Below, piece by piece: positions 41,920 to 51,648 of a stretch of 64,000 nucleotides of DNA (position 1 is its first letter; the number at the start of each line of letters is the position of its first letter). Below the pieces are notes generated by a model. The model did not search any database. It was not told the DNA's origin and saw only the letters and a program-made list of their open reading frames with translations. Source of the DNA: Emticicia sp. 21SJ11W-3 (GTDB lineage Bacteria > Bacteroidota > Bacteroidia > Cytophagales > Spirosomataceae). A program made the position numbers and the translations under genes. The DNA is taken from assembly GCF_024138715.1 (NCBI RefSeq), contig NZ_CP092074.1:3658001-3722000 (forward strand), given 5' to 3'.

Positions 41920-43377
41920 ATGCTAGAGAAAATTTCACATATATTATCAAGCAGCAGACTGATACTACCCGAGCTGATTTTTGCAGGGATTTTTCTTGTA
42001 GTAGTAGGTATTGTAGCTTTTTCGAAGCAGTATCGGCCGTTATTATACAACATACTAACGCTGGCGGTGCTGGTAACCATTGGTTTTATATTTTTTGCTT
42101 CTTATCATTTTCTTGAAAACAATTTTAACTCGGGCGTATCATTATTTCATGGACTGATATTTCTCGACAGCCTCAGCATATTTTTTAAAGTTACCATTGC
42201 AGTAGCCGCAGCGGCGGTTATTCTGCATCTCTGGATTGTCGGGTACCAGGTAGTTGGTGAGTTTTATGTTTTGTTTCTGGCGCTTATTCTGGGGCTTTTC
42301 ATTATGAGCATGACGTCTCACCTGCTTACACTTTATGTGGCAATTGAGACTGTTTCTATTTGTTCATACTTACTGGTAGTAATTAACAAGTCCAAACCCA
42401 ACGCCGAGGCAGGCATTAAGTACCTGCTAACCGGAGCAACCAGCTCAGCGGTCATGCTGTATGGTGTGTCTATACTTTATGGAATGACAGGCACACTCAA
42501 CTTTGGCAGCCATGAGTTTATGACTTTTCTGGGGCAGAACCCACCTTGGGTAGCCAATCTGGCAGTTTTTATGACCATCGGCGGTTTGCTTTTCAAACTC
42601 TCGGCAGTGCCTTTTCATAGCTGGACACCCGACGTATATGAGGCCTCTCCTACCCCTATTGTGGCGTTTTTATCTATTGCCCCCAAGCTGGGTGTAGTAG
42701 TTGTATTGATCCGGTTTCTGAACGGCCTGAGTATAGATTTCAGAATGACACTGGCCATTATAATTACCGGCTCTTTGCTGATTGGCAATTTGTCGGCACT
42801 GTGGCAGAACAATACCAAGCGTATGCTGGGGTACTCAACCATTGCCCATGCAGGGTTTATGCTGGTGGGCTTGCTGGCGCTTAATCAGTTTGGTGTTCAA
42901 TCGGCCACTTTTTATGTAGCCACCTATCTGTTTATAACACTAGCCGCGTTTTTATTGGTAGATTTGCTGGCATTGAAAACCGAAAGCTATGAACTGGAAA
43001 GCCTGAAAGGTTTGGGACAGGAGAACGTCTTTCTGGGGCTGGCAGCAGTAATTATAATGATAGCCCTGGTGGGGTTTCCGCCTACTGTGGGTTTTACCGG
43101 CAAGCTGTTGATTTTTACGGCTCTCTGGAATGCCTATAACGACACCGGCAATAATGTGGTGCTGGTGGTGCTTATCATCAGCCTGCTCAATACTGCTATA
43201 TCGGTTTTTTATTATCTTAGGATTCCCTACTTCATGATTTTTAAAGACCCTAAAGGCGGAGCCAAAAGAATTGCGCTGGATTTAGAAAAACGTGTGCTGC
43301 TGTTTATTTATATATTTCTGCTGGTGTATCTGTTCCTGAATCCGGGACCGATTATGAAAATCATTGAAAGCCTGTAA
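41920..43377 (+). CDS. nuoN: NADH-quinone oxidoreductase subunit N
   Basis: A 485-residue antiporter-like subunit. LTLYVAIETVSICSYLLV near residue 133, AGIKYLLTGATSSAVMLYG near 165, LFKLSAVPFHSWTPDVYEASPTPIVAFLSIAPKL near 225 and KRMLGYSTIAHAGFMLVG near 300 are typical. It ends the visible nuoLMN unit; nuoA-C and nuoE-K are not here. The next gene is convergent, two bases away. Confidence 0.97.
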   Translation: MLEKISHILSSSRLILPELIFAGIFLVVVGIVAFSKQYRPLLYNILTLAVLVTIGFIFFASYHFLENNFNSGVSLFHGLIFLDSLSIFFKVTIAVAAAAVILHLWIVGYQVVGEFYVLFLALILGLFIMSMTSHLLTLYVAIETVSICSYLLVVINKSKPNAEAGIKYLLTGATSSAVMLYGVSILYGMTGTLNFGSHEFMTFLGQNPPWVANLAVFMTIGGLLFKLSAVPFHSWTPDVYEASPTPIVAFLSIAPKLGVVVVLIRFLNGLSIDFRMTLAIIITGSLLIGNLSALWQNNTKRMLGYSTIAHAGFMLVGLLALNQFGVQSATFYVATYLFITLAAFLLVDLLALKTESYELESLKGLGQENVFLGLAAVIIMIALVGFPPTVGFTGKLLIFTALWNAYNDTGNNVVLVVLIISLLNTAISVFYYLRIPYFMIFKDPKGGAKRIALDLEKRVLLFIYIFLLVYLFLNPGPIMKIIESL

Positions 43378-43379
43378 GC

Positions 43380-44456
43380 CTATTTTAATCTGCTGAGTTT
43401 CATTACCAGGGGAGCTCGCTGATAAACACCCGACAACGTAAGATTATTGCCCGACACCTGATAACTGAGTTTCAGGGAGTCTGCCTGATTGTTTCTTCTG
43501 AAAACAATAGTTGCCCTGCGTTGCTTCGGTTCAGTTTCATAATGTCCATGCCAGTCTTTGCTGTCATTAAATTTTTCAGAATCAAACTTAAACAGGCAGC
43601 TATTATTCTGTTCAAAATAAATCCTCGACCATGCGTTTCCTTCAGTGCCGTTTTCAGGTATTACCGAACGATTCTGCATTGTTATAGCATCAACCTGCCA
43701 TACGCCTATTAATTCTTTGGCCTGCCGGTCATTCTTATTAAGCCAGAAAATATGCCAGAAGGCTCCGCCAATTACAATTAGGCGAGCCAAACTTAGCAAA
43801 AGGGTTTTCTTATCAAAGTAGAAATACTCTTTATATGAAAAAAGCAGGTGCAAGAGCCCCTCATAGTATTGCAGCAAAATAAAAAACAGAACCGCAGTAT
43901 AATGCAGTGCATTAAAATAAGCCAGCGGAGAAATCTGATAGAAATGCTCCATAAAGCATACGTTTATCATCATTGGCAGCAAAATAAACGTGGCCAGCAG
44001 GCGTGTTTTTTTAAACAATAACAGCACCGAACCTACTATCTGCAAAGACCCAAGAATAATGGTAAAAGTAGGCGAATAGCCAAAGTAGGTCCAGGTCATC
44101 CAGTAACCGTTCAGCTCGCCAACTGGGCGTTCAAGTACCGATTGCGGTAACTGAAACTGGATTTGCATGATTTTTGAAACCCCGAAATTGGCTATCTGAT
44201 GGGCCACAAAAAATATAATGATGGTCTGAAACCACTCATGTAGATTGACCTTCTTATCAAAATACTGCCATATTGCCGACAATAAGATACTTAATAGCAG
44301 GATGCCCCCTGCCGAAAACCACAGCAGGCGGCTGTTGGTAAGCACGGCGGTTTGCCATTGCGCTACCACATCTACATACTGCAGCAGGCCTGTAACAACC
44401 AGCAACAAAAAGATAACTTCTATGAGTTTTACCCGGTAAGCTTTATTGTAAGTCAT
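43380..44456 (-). CDS. DoxX-like membrane protein with C-terminal lipocalin-like domain
   Basis: A 358-residue protein. About seven transmembrane segments span residues 1-240, with RPVGELNGYWMTWTYFGYSPTFTIILGSLQIVGSVLLLFKKTRLLATFILLPMMINV recalling DoxX/DUF417-type four-helix units. The last 115 residues are soluble (ELIGVWQVDAITMQNRS to LSGVYQRAPLVMKL), laid out like the small lipocalin-like domain of Bacteroidota lipoproteins. The fusion seems intact within one frame. No function can be assigned. It is divergent from the amidohydrolase gene across 260 bases. Confidence 0.6.
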   Translation of the reverse strand: MTYNKAYRVKLIEVIFLLLVVTGLLQYVDVVAQWQTAVLTNSRLLWFSAGGILLLSILLSAIWQYFDKKVNLHEWFQTIIIFFVAHQIANFGVSKIMQIQFQLPQSVLERPVGELNGYWMTWTYFGYSPTFTIILGSLQIVGSVLLLFKKTRLLATFILLPMMINVCFMEHFYQISPLAYFNALHYTAVLFFILLQYYEGLLHLLFSYKEYFYFDKKTLLLSLARLIVIGGAFWHIFWLNKNDRQAKELIGVWQVDAITMQNRSVIPENGTEGNAWSRIYFEQNNSCLFKFDSEKFNDSKDWHGHYETEPKQRRATIVFRRNNQADSLKLSYQVSGNNLTLSGVYQRAPLVMKLSRLK

Positions 44457-44568
44457 GCAAAATGAAAGTATGATTGCTAAGTTAAACCAAATCTGAGTTA
44501 ATATGTTTTAATTGCCCATGTGCCGCTTACCCGGAGGCCTGCGATTAGCAAAACACTTGTGCAGCCAT

Positions 44569-44609
44569 ATAACAGATAATGAGCAGATAAGTTGCCGGAT
44601 ATCTGTTAT
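44569..44609. promoter_or_regulatory. Inverted repeat in divergent promoter region
   Basis: ATAACAGATA (44569-44578) and TATCTGTTAT (44600-44609) form perfect 10-base arms 21 bases apart. They lie between the divergent DoxX-like and amidohydrolase genes, so an operator is more likely than a terminator. Confidence 0.4.
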
Positions 44610-44716
44610 CTAAAGAATCTTACAGTTTGTGTTTTTGCACATCAATTTTGGCTATATTGCATTAGCTTCCTTTGACAAGGAAACGAGTTTCCACCCCAAT
44701 TTATGCATCTATAACT

Positions 44717-46075
44717 ATGAAAAACCTGCTAATATTATGGCTCGCTGTCTTTTCTTTGCGTACAGCGGCACAACAAACTACAGATTCGCGCCAGCGGGAA
44801 ATTGTATTTATCAACGTCTCGGTAATACCCATGACGCATGAAACAGTACTTGCTAACCAGACTGTACTGATAAAAAACGGATTGATTACCGCCATAGGCG
44901 CGAAACTGAAATATGACAAGAACGCTTTGGTGATTGATGCCAGAGGAAAATACCTGATGCCCGGCCTTGCAGAAATGCACGCCCATGTGCCACCGGTTGA
45001 TGACGTGCAACCTATGAAAGACGTATTGCAACTGTTTGCAGCCAACGGCGTAACCACCATCAGAAGTATGTTGGGCCACCCTTTGCATTTGCAATTACGG
45101 AGCCAGGTGCAATCGGGCGAATTACTTGGGCCACGTATTTATACTTCCGGGCCGTCGTTCAGCGGAGCCAGTATCAAAACCCCCGAAGAAGCCGAAGCAA
45201 AAGTAAGAAGCCAGAAAAAGGCAGGCTACGACTTCATGAAAATGCACCCGGGCATAACCAAAACCAATTTTGAGGCCATTGTAAAAACTGCAAAAGAAGA
45301 AAAAATGCCTTTTGCCGGGCACGTATCTTTTGGGGTTGGCGTATGGCGGTCGGCGGAGGCCGGTTATGCCACCATTGACCACCTCGATGGCATTGTAGAA
45401 GCCATGATGACCCGGCTGGACACGCTGACAGAAGAAGAAGCCGGACTATTCGGCCTGTTTGTAGGGCACAATGCCGATATAGCAAGGCTTGATAAAATAC
45501 TAAAAACCATCAAAGACAACGGTGTCTGGATAGTACCCACCCAGACACTGGCCGAACACTGGCAGTCGCCCAACAGAACGGCTAAAGAATTGCTTGCCTG
45601 GCCGGAAATGAAGTATATGGACAAAAAGACTCTGGATGGCTGGGCAAGGTCTAAAGATAACACCATGAAAAACCCGGCTTATCAACCGGCATCAGTTCTC
45701 AAATTTATTGAGGTGCGGCGCACAATTATCCGCGAGTGCCAGCGGCAGGGTGTTGGATTGCTGCTGGGTTCAGACGCCCCGCAGGTTTTTAGTGTACCGG
45801 GTTTCTCTCTCAAACATGAGCTTAATTATCTGGTTCAGGCGGGGCTTACGCCTTATCAGGCATTGCAGACGGGTACGGTAAATATCGGTAAGTTTTTCAG
45901 GCAAGATAATCTGGGTGTTATTAAACCCGGCGCGGTCGCAGACCTTGTTTTGCTGAACGAAAACCCGCTGATAGATGTAAACGCCGTAGGCACAGTACAG
46001 GGCGTGATGCTGAATGGACGCTGGTTGCCCAAAACAGAAATTGATGCCATGCTGACCAAGTTGGTAAAAAATTGA
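44717..46075 (+). CDS. Secreted amidohydrolase family protein
   Basis: A 452-residue metal-dependent hydrolase (imidazolonepropionase/prolidase-like subgroup) with signal peptide MKNLLILWLAVFSLRTAAQ. It has the metal-binding MHAHVP after GLAE, an FMKMHPG segment with possible bridging lysine, AGHVSFG, and LLLGSDAP with the metal aspartate. The C-terminal PGAVADLVLLNENPL is the usual amidohydrolase closing segment. The ATG at 44717 is chosen because the in-frame TTG at 44672 lies before the signal peptide. It probably acts in the periplasm on a peptide or cyclic amide; the substrate is unknown. Confidence 0.85.
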   Translation: MKNLLILWLAVFSLRTAAQQTTDSRQREIVFINVSVIPMTHETVLANQTVLIKNGLITAIGAKLKYDKNALVIDARGKYLMPGLAEMHAHVPPVDDVQPMKDVLQLFAANGVTTIRSMLGHPLHLQLRSQVQSGELLGPRIYTSGPSFSGASIKTPEEAEAKVRSQKKAGYDFMKMHPGITKTNFEAIVKTAKEEKMPFAGHVSFGVGVWRSAEAGYATIDHLDGIVEAMMTRLDTLTEEEAGLFGLFVGHNADIARLDKILKTIKDNGVWIVPTQTLAEHWQSPNRTAKELLAWPEMKYMDKKTLDGWARSKDNTMKNPAYQPASVLKFIEVRRTIIRECQRQGVGLLLGSDAPQVFSVPGFSLKHELNYLVQAGLTPYQALQTGTVNIGKFFRQDNLGVIKPGAVADLVLLNENPLIDVNAVGTVQGVMLNGRWLPKTEIDAMLTKLVKN

Positions 46076-46211
46076 TGAGGGTATAAGTCAATATTTAAGT
46101 AATTCAGCCTACGAATTTGCGGGCTACCCAAACAAAAGGTTTTTTATTATAGGTCAACGTAAGCAGACGCCGCCCAGTGGGCATTCCATAGAATTAATCC
46201 TTTGTTCTGAT

Positions 46212-46232
46212 AGCCACCCAATTTTTTGGGTG
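46212..46232 (+). terminator. Possible hairpin after the amidohydrolase gene
   Basis: CCACCCAA and TTGGGTGG arms with a T-rich loop lie about 140 bases after the amidohydrolase stop. There is no following T-run, so this is a weak terminator or other RNA hairpin. Confidence 0.35.
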
Positions 46233-46301
46233 GGCCTCCGGCACAAATGCGGCTTACAAATAAAAAATATTAAAACCGAGCCATGTTTGTTTCAGTTTTC
46301 T

Positions 46302-46309
46302 TAGATTTG
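46302..46309 (+). promoter_or_regulatory. -7 box of the carboxylase beta gene
   Basis: TAGATTTG, an exact TAnnTTTG, 28 bases before the ATG at 46337. A TTG is present upstream but at short spacing. Confidence 0.45.
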
Positions 46310-46336
46310 CTCAAATCATAAGTTACTCGACCCCGT

Positions 46337-47896
46337 ATGTCTTTAAAATCGAATATAGAAAAACTACAGATACTTGACCTTAAAAATGCTGAGGCGCTAC
46401 AAGGCGGCGGAACCAAAAGAATTGACAGCCAGCATGCGAAAGGAAAACTAACTGCCCGCGAAAGAATAGAATTGCTATTAGATGAAGGCAGTTTTGAAGA
46501 AATTGGCAAGTTTGTGATGCACCGGAGTAAAGATTTTGGCCTGGACAAAGAATATTATCTGGGCGATGGTGTGGTAACAGGCTATGGCTCGGTAAGTGGC
46601 AGGCTGATTTACATTTTTGCACAGGATTTCACCGTTTTCGGAGGTTCGCTCTCTGAAACTTATGCCGAAAAAATATGTAAACTAATGGACATGGCCATGA
46701 AAAACGGCGCTCCGCTCATTGGCCTGAACGATTCAGGCGGCGCACGTATTCAGGAGGGTGTAAACTCTCTCGCCGGCTATGCCGATATTTTCTACCGCAA
46801 TACGCGTGCCTCAGGAGTTATTCCGCAGATATCAGCCATTATGGGGCCATGTGCGGGGGGTGCAGTGTATTCACCAGCCCTAACTGATTACATCTTCATG
46901 GTTGAAAACACATCTTACATGTTTGTAACAGGCCCTAATGTGGTTAAAACCGTTACCCATGAAGACGTAACCTCTGAAGAACTCGGCGGTGCCATTACCC
47001 ACGCTACCAAGTCGGGCGTTACGCATTTTGTGGCAGCTAATGAGGTGCAGTGCATCAACGACATCAAGAAGCTGCTTAGCTACGTGCCGTCAAACTGTGA
47101 AGAACAGCCCCCTTTTGCGGTTTATGAAACAGACGGAAACGAAAAGCGACCAAAACTAACAGACCTGATACCGGAAAACCCCAACCAGCCTTATGATGTA
47201 CGCGAACTGATTGACGAACTGGTTGACACAGATAGTTTTTTTGAAGTTCATAAAAGCTATGCCGAAAACATAGTAATTGGCTTTGCCCGTATAGGTGGGC
47301 GCAGTATTGGTATTGTAGGCAACCAGCCTGCTGTGCTGGCCGGGGTGCTGGATATTGACGCCAGTATTAAAGGCGCCAGGTTTGTACGCTTCTGCGACTG
47401 CTTTAATATACCCCTGCTGGTACTGGAAGACGTACCGGGATTTCTGCCCGGCACAGATCAGGAATGGAACGGCATTATTATGCATGGCGCCAAGTTATTG
47501 TATGCGTTCAGCGAGGCAACGGTGCCGCGGGTTACTGTAATTACCCGTAAGGCGTATGGAGGCGCGTATTGCGTAATGAACTCCAAGCACATAGGCGCCG
47601 ACCTGAACTACGCCTGGACATCGGCCGAAATTGCTGTAATGGGAGCCGCCGGAGCGGCTGAGATTATTTTCCGTAAGGAAATAGGTGAAGCTGCCGACCC
47701 ACAGGCAGAATTGCAGCACAAAATTGATGAATACACAGATAAATTTGCCAACCCATATAAGGCGGCACACAGAGGTTATGTTGATGAGGTAATAAAGCCC
47801 GAAGACACTCGCGAAAAACTGCTGAAAGCGTTTAAAATGCTCGAAAACAAGGTAGACACCATGCCGCGCAAGAAACACGGGAATATTCCGCTATAA
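46337..47896 (+). CDS. pccB: Acyl-CoA carboxylase beta subunit (propionyl-CoA carboxylase type)
   Basis: A 519-residue carboxyltransferase. [22 protein letters not shown] near the start, [51 protein letters not shown] near 135, [19 protein letters not shown] near 170, and [26 protein letters not shown] near 375 are the acyl-CoA and biotin site blocks. It transfers CO2 from biotin to propionyl-CoA or a related acyl-CoA. The biotin-carrying alpha subunit is not adjacent, so substrate choice (propionyl versus methylcrotonyl or acetyl) is inferred from overall likeness. Confidence 0.92.
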   Translation: MSLKSNIEKLQILDLKNAEALQGGGTKRIDSQHAKGKLTARERIELLLDEGSFEEIGKFVMHRSKDFGLDKEYYLGDGVVTGYGSVSGRLIYIFAQDFTVFGGSLSETYAEKICKLMDMAMKNGAPLIGLNDSGGARIQEGVNSLAGYADIFYRNTRASGVIPQISAIMGPCAGGAVYSPALTDYIFMVENTSYMFVTGPNVVKTVTHEDVTSEELGGAITHATKSGVTHFVAANEVQCINDIKKLLSYVPSNCEEQPPFAVYETDGNEKRPKLTDLIPENPNQPYDVRELIDELVDTDSFFEVHKSYAENIVIGFARIGGRSIGIVGNQPAVLAGVLDIDASIKGARFVRFCDCFNIPLLVLEDVPGFLPGTDQEWNGIIMHGAKLLYAFSEATVPRVTVITRKAYGGAYCVMNSKHIGADLNYAWTSAEIAVMGAAGAAEIIFRKEIGEAADPQAELQHKIDEYTDKFANPYKAAHRGYVDEVIKPEDTREKLLKAFKMLENKVDTMPRKKHGNIPL

Positions 47897-48006
47897 CGGA
47901 AACATTTTAATGCTTATTACAGTTAGCATTATTAATAGTAACCTTACACTTAAATATAATACTCTGCTGAAAAGAGCTGACTCTTTTCTATAATTGTTAT
48001 CTGTAT

Positions 48007-49035
48007 ATGCTTGAAAAAACCGGTGTATTAATTGTTAATCTAGGCACACCCGATTCGCCCGCAGTACCCGATGTCAGAAAATACCTCCGTGAGTTTTTAA
48101 TGGATGGTCGCGTGATTGATATCCCTTTTATTCCCAGATGGATGCTGGTTAACCTGATTATCGCGCCGTTCCGTTCTCCAAAGTCTGCCAAGGTGTATCG
48201 TGAATTGTGGACCGACCAGGGTTCTCCTCTTAAAATCTATGGCGAAAAAAACGAGATTCAATTGCAGCAGGCTCTGGGTGACACCTACGTGGTAAAACTG
48301 GCCATGCGCTACCAGAATCCCTCTATTGAAAAGAGCCTGAAAGCGTTTCAGAGCATGGGTCTGAGCAAAATTATTGTCATACCGTTTTTTCCGCAATACG
48401 CTTCGGCAACCACCGGGTCCGTTTATGAAGAAGTCATGAGAATAATAGGCCAGTGGCAGATAATACCTGAAATTGAGTTTATTAATTACTTTTATAATCA
48501 CCCTAAATTCATTAAGGCATTTGCTGATAACGGTCGTAAATATCTTGAAAAAGAACATTTCGACTTTGTGTTGTTCAGCTACCACGGACTGCCCGAGCGA
48601 CAAATCAGGAAAGGCGATTGTATAGGCAATGTTTGCCAGCTTGGCTCATGCTGCGACACCATTCATGAACTGAACCAGCATTGTTACCGCGCTGCCTGCT
48701 TTGAAACCACCCGGCTGCTGGCAAAAGAACTGGGCCTTAAAGAAGGCACCTATTCTACCTGTTTTCAGTCCAGATTAGGTAAAGACCCCTGGATACAGCC
48801 CTATACCGAAAGCGTAATAAAAGAGTTGGCCGGTAAAAATATTAAAAAAGTGCTGGCGTTTTCGCCCGCTTTTGTGTCAGATTGCCTGGAAACCACCATT
48901 GAAGTAGGTGAAGAATACAAAGAACTTTTTGAAGAACATGGCGGTGAACACTGGCAATTGGTTGAGAGCCTTAACGACTCGGAAGCCTGGATTGACCTGC
49001 TGACCGAATTAATAAAAAAAACACCCGCAGAATAA
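48007..49035 (+). CDS. hemH: Ferrochelatase
   Basis: A 342-residue HemH inserting Fe2+ into protoporphyrin IX. GVLIVNLGTPDSPAVPDVRKYLREFLMDGRVID opens the protein, IVIPFFPQYASATTGS is near 120, the catalytic histidine is in LFSYHGLPERQI near 193, and LAFSPAFVSDCLETTIEVGEEY near 285. Right after the histidine motif comes a cysteine-rich stretch (CIGNVCQLGSCC, then HCYRAAC) where many ferrochelatases have a single GDPY segment. A strong terminator hairpin follows the stop. Confidence 0.96.
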   Translation: MLEKTGVLIVNLGTPDSPAVPDVRKYLREFLMDGRVIDIPFIPRWMLVNLIIAPFRSPKSAKVYRELWTDQGSPLKIYGEKNEIQLQQALGDTYVVKLAMRYQNPSIEKSLKAFQSMGLSKIIVIPFFPQYASATTGSVYEEVMRIIGQWQIIPEIEFINYFYNHPKFIKAFADNGRKYLEKEHFDFVLFSYHGLPERQIRKGDCIGNVCQLGSCCDTIHELNQHCYRAACFETTRLLAKELGLKEGTYSTCFQSRLGKDPWIQPYTESVIKELAGKNIKKVLAFSPAFVSDCLETTIEVGEEYKELFEEHGGEHWQLVESLNDSEAWIDLLTELIKKTPAE

Positions 49036-49038
49036 TAA

Positions 49039-49073
49039 AAAAGGGTCATGGCTTCTAAGGCTATGACCCTTTT
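49039..49073 (+). terminator. hemH terminator
   Basis: AAAAGGGTCAT (49039-49049) pairs perfectly with ATGACCCTTTT (49063-49073) just after the hemH stop. The first in-frame ATG of the next ORF (49048) lies inside this stem. Confidence 0.85.
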
Positions 49074-49107
49074 AGTTATATTGGTCTTTCAACTTTTTCT
49101 AACTGAT

Positions 49108-49893
49108 ATGAAAGCCATCTCTATATGGGCCAGCCAGAACCAGAAAACGGCTATACTACTCATTATTATTTTTGAAGTACTGAAATGCAGCATCGGGTTT
49201 GATATCGGCCATCATTTTCTTCCGGTTTTCTCATCGGGGGCTATAGAGCTTTCTGTGCTTGGCCTGGTGTTTCTAACAACATTCGTTCAGACCAACTATC
49301 AGCATCAGACCGGTACACTCAATAAAGAAGCGCATCGTAAATTCAGGCTTATGAGTACAGGCATTATTATGGCCAGTAGTTTGTTTCTTTCTATTTTACT
49401 GGGCAATCATCTGAAAGGTCTGGGGTATCAGGTGCACAGTATATATGTCGCCAACGCGGCAGAGAGGGTTACGACCACAGCTACCGAAAACAATAAAAAA
49501 AATGGCGCACCTATTAAAGTAACTGAAAAGAAAACCAGAAAAGGGTTCGTATCGCGCCTGTTAAGTAAAAAAACAGTTTCTGAAGACCCGAAAAGTATTT
49601 CCAGAATCACTTACGCATTATTATTTTTTTTAAGTCTTTTGCTCACTTTCGCCGGATTAATTCTCACCTGTCAACTGGCCTGCGGAGGCTTTAGCTTACT
49701 AGCCATTCTTGCGTTTTTGGTTTCGCTTGGCGTTTTATCCGGCGGATTATACTTCCTGATCAGAGCTTTCAAAAAAGACCTAAAGCCTTTTCAATCACTG
49801 ACACAAAAAGAGAAGAAAAAAGAGCAATTAAAATTCTTTGTTATCTGGATACTATTAGGAGCAGCAATAGCCCTTATCGCATTATTGAGCTAA
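49108..49893 (+). CDS. Membrane protein of unknown function
   Basis: About 261 residues from the ATG at 49108. Around six hydrophobic segments are visible, including IELSVLGLVFLTTFVQ and LLFFLSLLLTFAGLILTC. A soluble basic loop in the middle (TENNKKNGAPIKVTEKKTRKGFVSRLLSKK) and a KKEKKKEQ stretch before the last segment suggest cytoplasmic loops. An upstream in-frame ATG at 49048 is rejected because it lies in the hemH terminator stem. No family is recognised. Confidence 0.65.
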   Translation: MKAISIWASQNQKTAILLIIIFEVLKCSIGFDIGHHFLPVFSSGAIELSVLGLVFLTTFVQTNYQHQTGTLNKEAHRKFRLMSTGIIMASSLFLSILLGNHLKGLGYQVHSIYVANAAERVTTTATENNKKNGAPIKVTEKKTRKGFVSRLLSKKTVSEDPKSISRITYALLFFLSLLLTFAGLILTCQLACGGFSLLAILAFLVSLGVLSGGLYFLIRAFKKDLKPFQSLTQKEKKKEQLKFFVIWILLGAAIALIALLS

Positions 49894-49953
49894 GAGTAAA
49901 TGAAAAAGTCCCTCTTTTCAGAGGAACCCATCAAAATTCTTAATCTTATCTCG

Positions 49954-51648
49954 TTAAAATCCTGCCGCATGCCCATCTTTGCGGGGGTCTGATGCCCCTG
50001 TGTAGGTCTTGCGCAAGGGGTCATATCTGATGGCCTGATACCCGCCATACATACCCAGTATATAGCCAACCTTATGGCCTTTTTCCATCAGCCCTCTGAT
50101 GGTTGCATAAGGTATGCCAGATTCCATCGTTATCATGCCGCCATCCAGCATTCTTTCGCCGGTAGGCTCTGATGATCCTTCGTGATTCAGACGTGGGGCA
50201 TCACCTGCTTCCTGCAGATTCATACCAAAGTCTACCAGATTCATCACTATCTGCACATGGCCCTGCGGCTGAAAAGACCCACCCATAACACCAAAACTCA
50301 TGTAAGGTTTGCCATCTTTGGTTATAAACGCAGGAATAATGGTATGAAACGGCCTCTTGTGGGGCGCATAGGTATTGTTTTCACCCTCGGTAAGGCTGAA
50401 CATCTCCCCTCTGTCCTGAAACATAAAGCCCAGGCCGTCGGCCATCATGCCTGAGCCAAAACCCCTGTAATTGCTTTGTATCAGGGCAACCATATTACCT
50501 TCCTTATCGGCTACCGTCAAAAAAATCGTGTCACCGTCTTTCAAAGCCGGATTACCGGCATCAAAGGTTTTAGCTGCCTTGTTTATATCAATCAGTTTGC
50601 GTCTTTCAGCCGCATATTCTTTAGAAATGAGTTGTTTTACGGGTATTCTGGCAAACTCAGGGTCGGCATAATATTTGGCGCGGTCTTCAAAAGCCAGCTT
50701 CTTGGCTTCAGTAAACAAATGCACGTGCTCAGTACTGCCAAATGGTATTTTAGAGAAATCGTATCCCTCCAGAATATTCAGCATTTGCAGCACAGTTATG
50801 CCTTGCCCGTTTGGGGGCAGCTCCCATACATCATACCCTCTGTAATTGGTAGATACAGGGTCAACCCAGGTTGAAGTATGGTCGGCAAAGTCTCTGGCTG
50901 TTAGAAATCCCCCCTGCTTTTTCATAAATTCCTCTATTATTTTCGGAATCTCACCTTTATAAAAAGCATCACGGCCACCCCTGGCAATTTTCTCAAGGGT
51001 ATTGGCCAGGTTAGGATTTTTAAAGATATCGCCCTTTTGTGGCACCGTGCCGTTTGGATAATAATGCTCTTTTACATTCGGAAATTTACCATAAAGCCTT
51101 GGCACTGCGGCCAACGAGCTGGCCAGTTCACCATGTACTGGAAAACCATTGCGACCATAATTAATGGCATGCGAGAGTATTTTCTCCATCGGCAGTTTAC
51201 CAAATTTCTTGTGCAGCTCAAACCAGCCGTCAACAGCACCGGGTACATTGACAGGCAATGGCCCTGTTGAGGGTAGATGCGCTAAGCCACGTTTTTTCAG
51301 TTCAGCCAGTGTAAGTGCATAAGGCGAACGGCCAGAGGCATTTAGCCCGTACAGTTTTTGGGTTTTGGCATCCCAAACAATAGCAAACAGGTCGCCGCCT
51401 ATGCCATTCATGTGGGGTTCTACCACACCTTCCATCGCATTGGCGGCTATGGCGGCATCAATGGCGTTGCCGCCTGCCCGCAGAATTTCAATGGCCGCCT
51501 GCGTGCTTAATGGGTGCGAGGTACAAGCCATGCCGTTCTGAGCTATTACCTCAGACCGCGTGGCATCAACCTTACCAAAAACCCGGTCTTGCGCTTGTAC
51601 AGTCTGGAAAAGCGTTAATAGAATGAGGCTGAAGAAAATGTTTTTCAT
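49954..51648 (-). CDS. ggt: Gamma-glutamyltransferase
   Basis: A 564-residue Ntn-hydrolase precursor with signal peptide MKNIFFSLILLTLFQTVQA, so periplasmic. GMACTSHPLSTQAAIEILRAGGNAIDAAIAAN near 30, VVEPHMNGIGGDLFAI near 65 and PVNVPGAVDGW near 125 are family blocks. The self-processing site is DGDTIFLTVADKEGNMVALIQS near 372, where the Thr after GD would become the N-terminal nucleophile of the small subunit, and GVMGGSFQPQGHVQ near 450 follows. It cleaves gamma-glutamyl amides such as glutathione. The ATG at 51648 is preferred over a TTG at 51669. Confidence 0.93.
   Translation of the reverse strand: MKNIFFSLILLTLFQTVQAQDRVFGKVDATRSEVIAQNGMACTSHPLSTQAAIEILRAGGNAIDAAIAANAMEGVVEPHMNGIGGDLFAIVWDAKTQKLYGLNASGRSPYALTLAELKKRGLAHLPSTGPLPVNVPGAVDGWFELHKKFGKLPMEKILSHAINYGRNGFPVHGELASSLAAVPRLYGKFPNVKEHYYPNGTVPQKGDIFKNPNLANTLEKIARGGRDAFYKGEIPKIIEEFMKKQGGFLTARDFADHTSTWVDPVSTNYRGYDVWELPPNGQGITVLQMLNILEGYDFSKIPFGSTEHVHLFTEAKKLAFEDRAKYYADPEFARIPVKQLISKEYAAERRKLIDINKAAKTFDAGNPALKDGDTIFLTVADKEGNMVALIQSNYRGFGSGMMADGLGFMFQDRGEMFSLTEGENNTYAPHKRPFHTIIPAFITKDGKPYMSFGVMGGSFQPQGHVQIVMNLVDFGMNLQEAGDAPRLNHEGSSEPTGERMLDGGMITMESGIPYATIRGLMEKGHKVGYILGMYGGYQAIRYDPLRKTYTGASDPRKDGHAAGF

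Noticed and set aside
49048-49107. Earlier ATG for the membrane protein after hemH
   Set aside because: It lies inside the hemH terminator stem; the ATG at 49108 is outside it.
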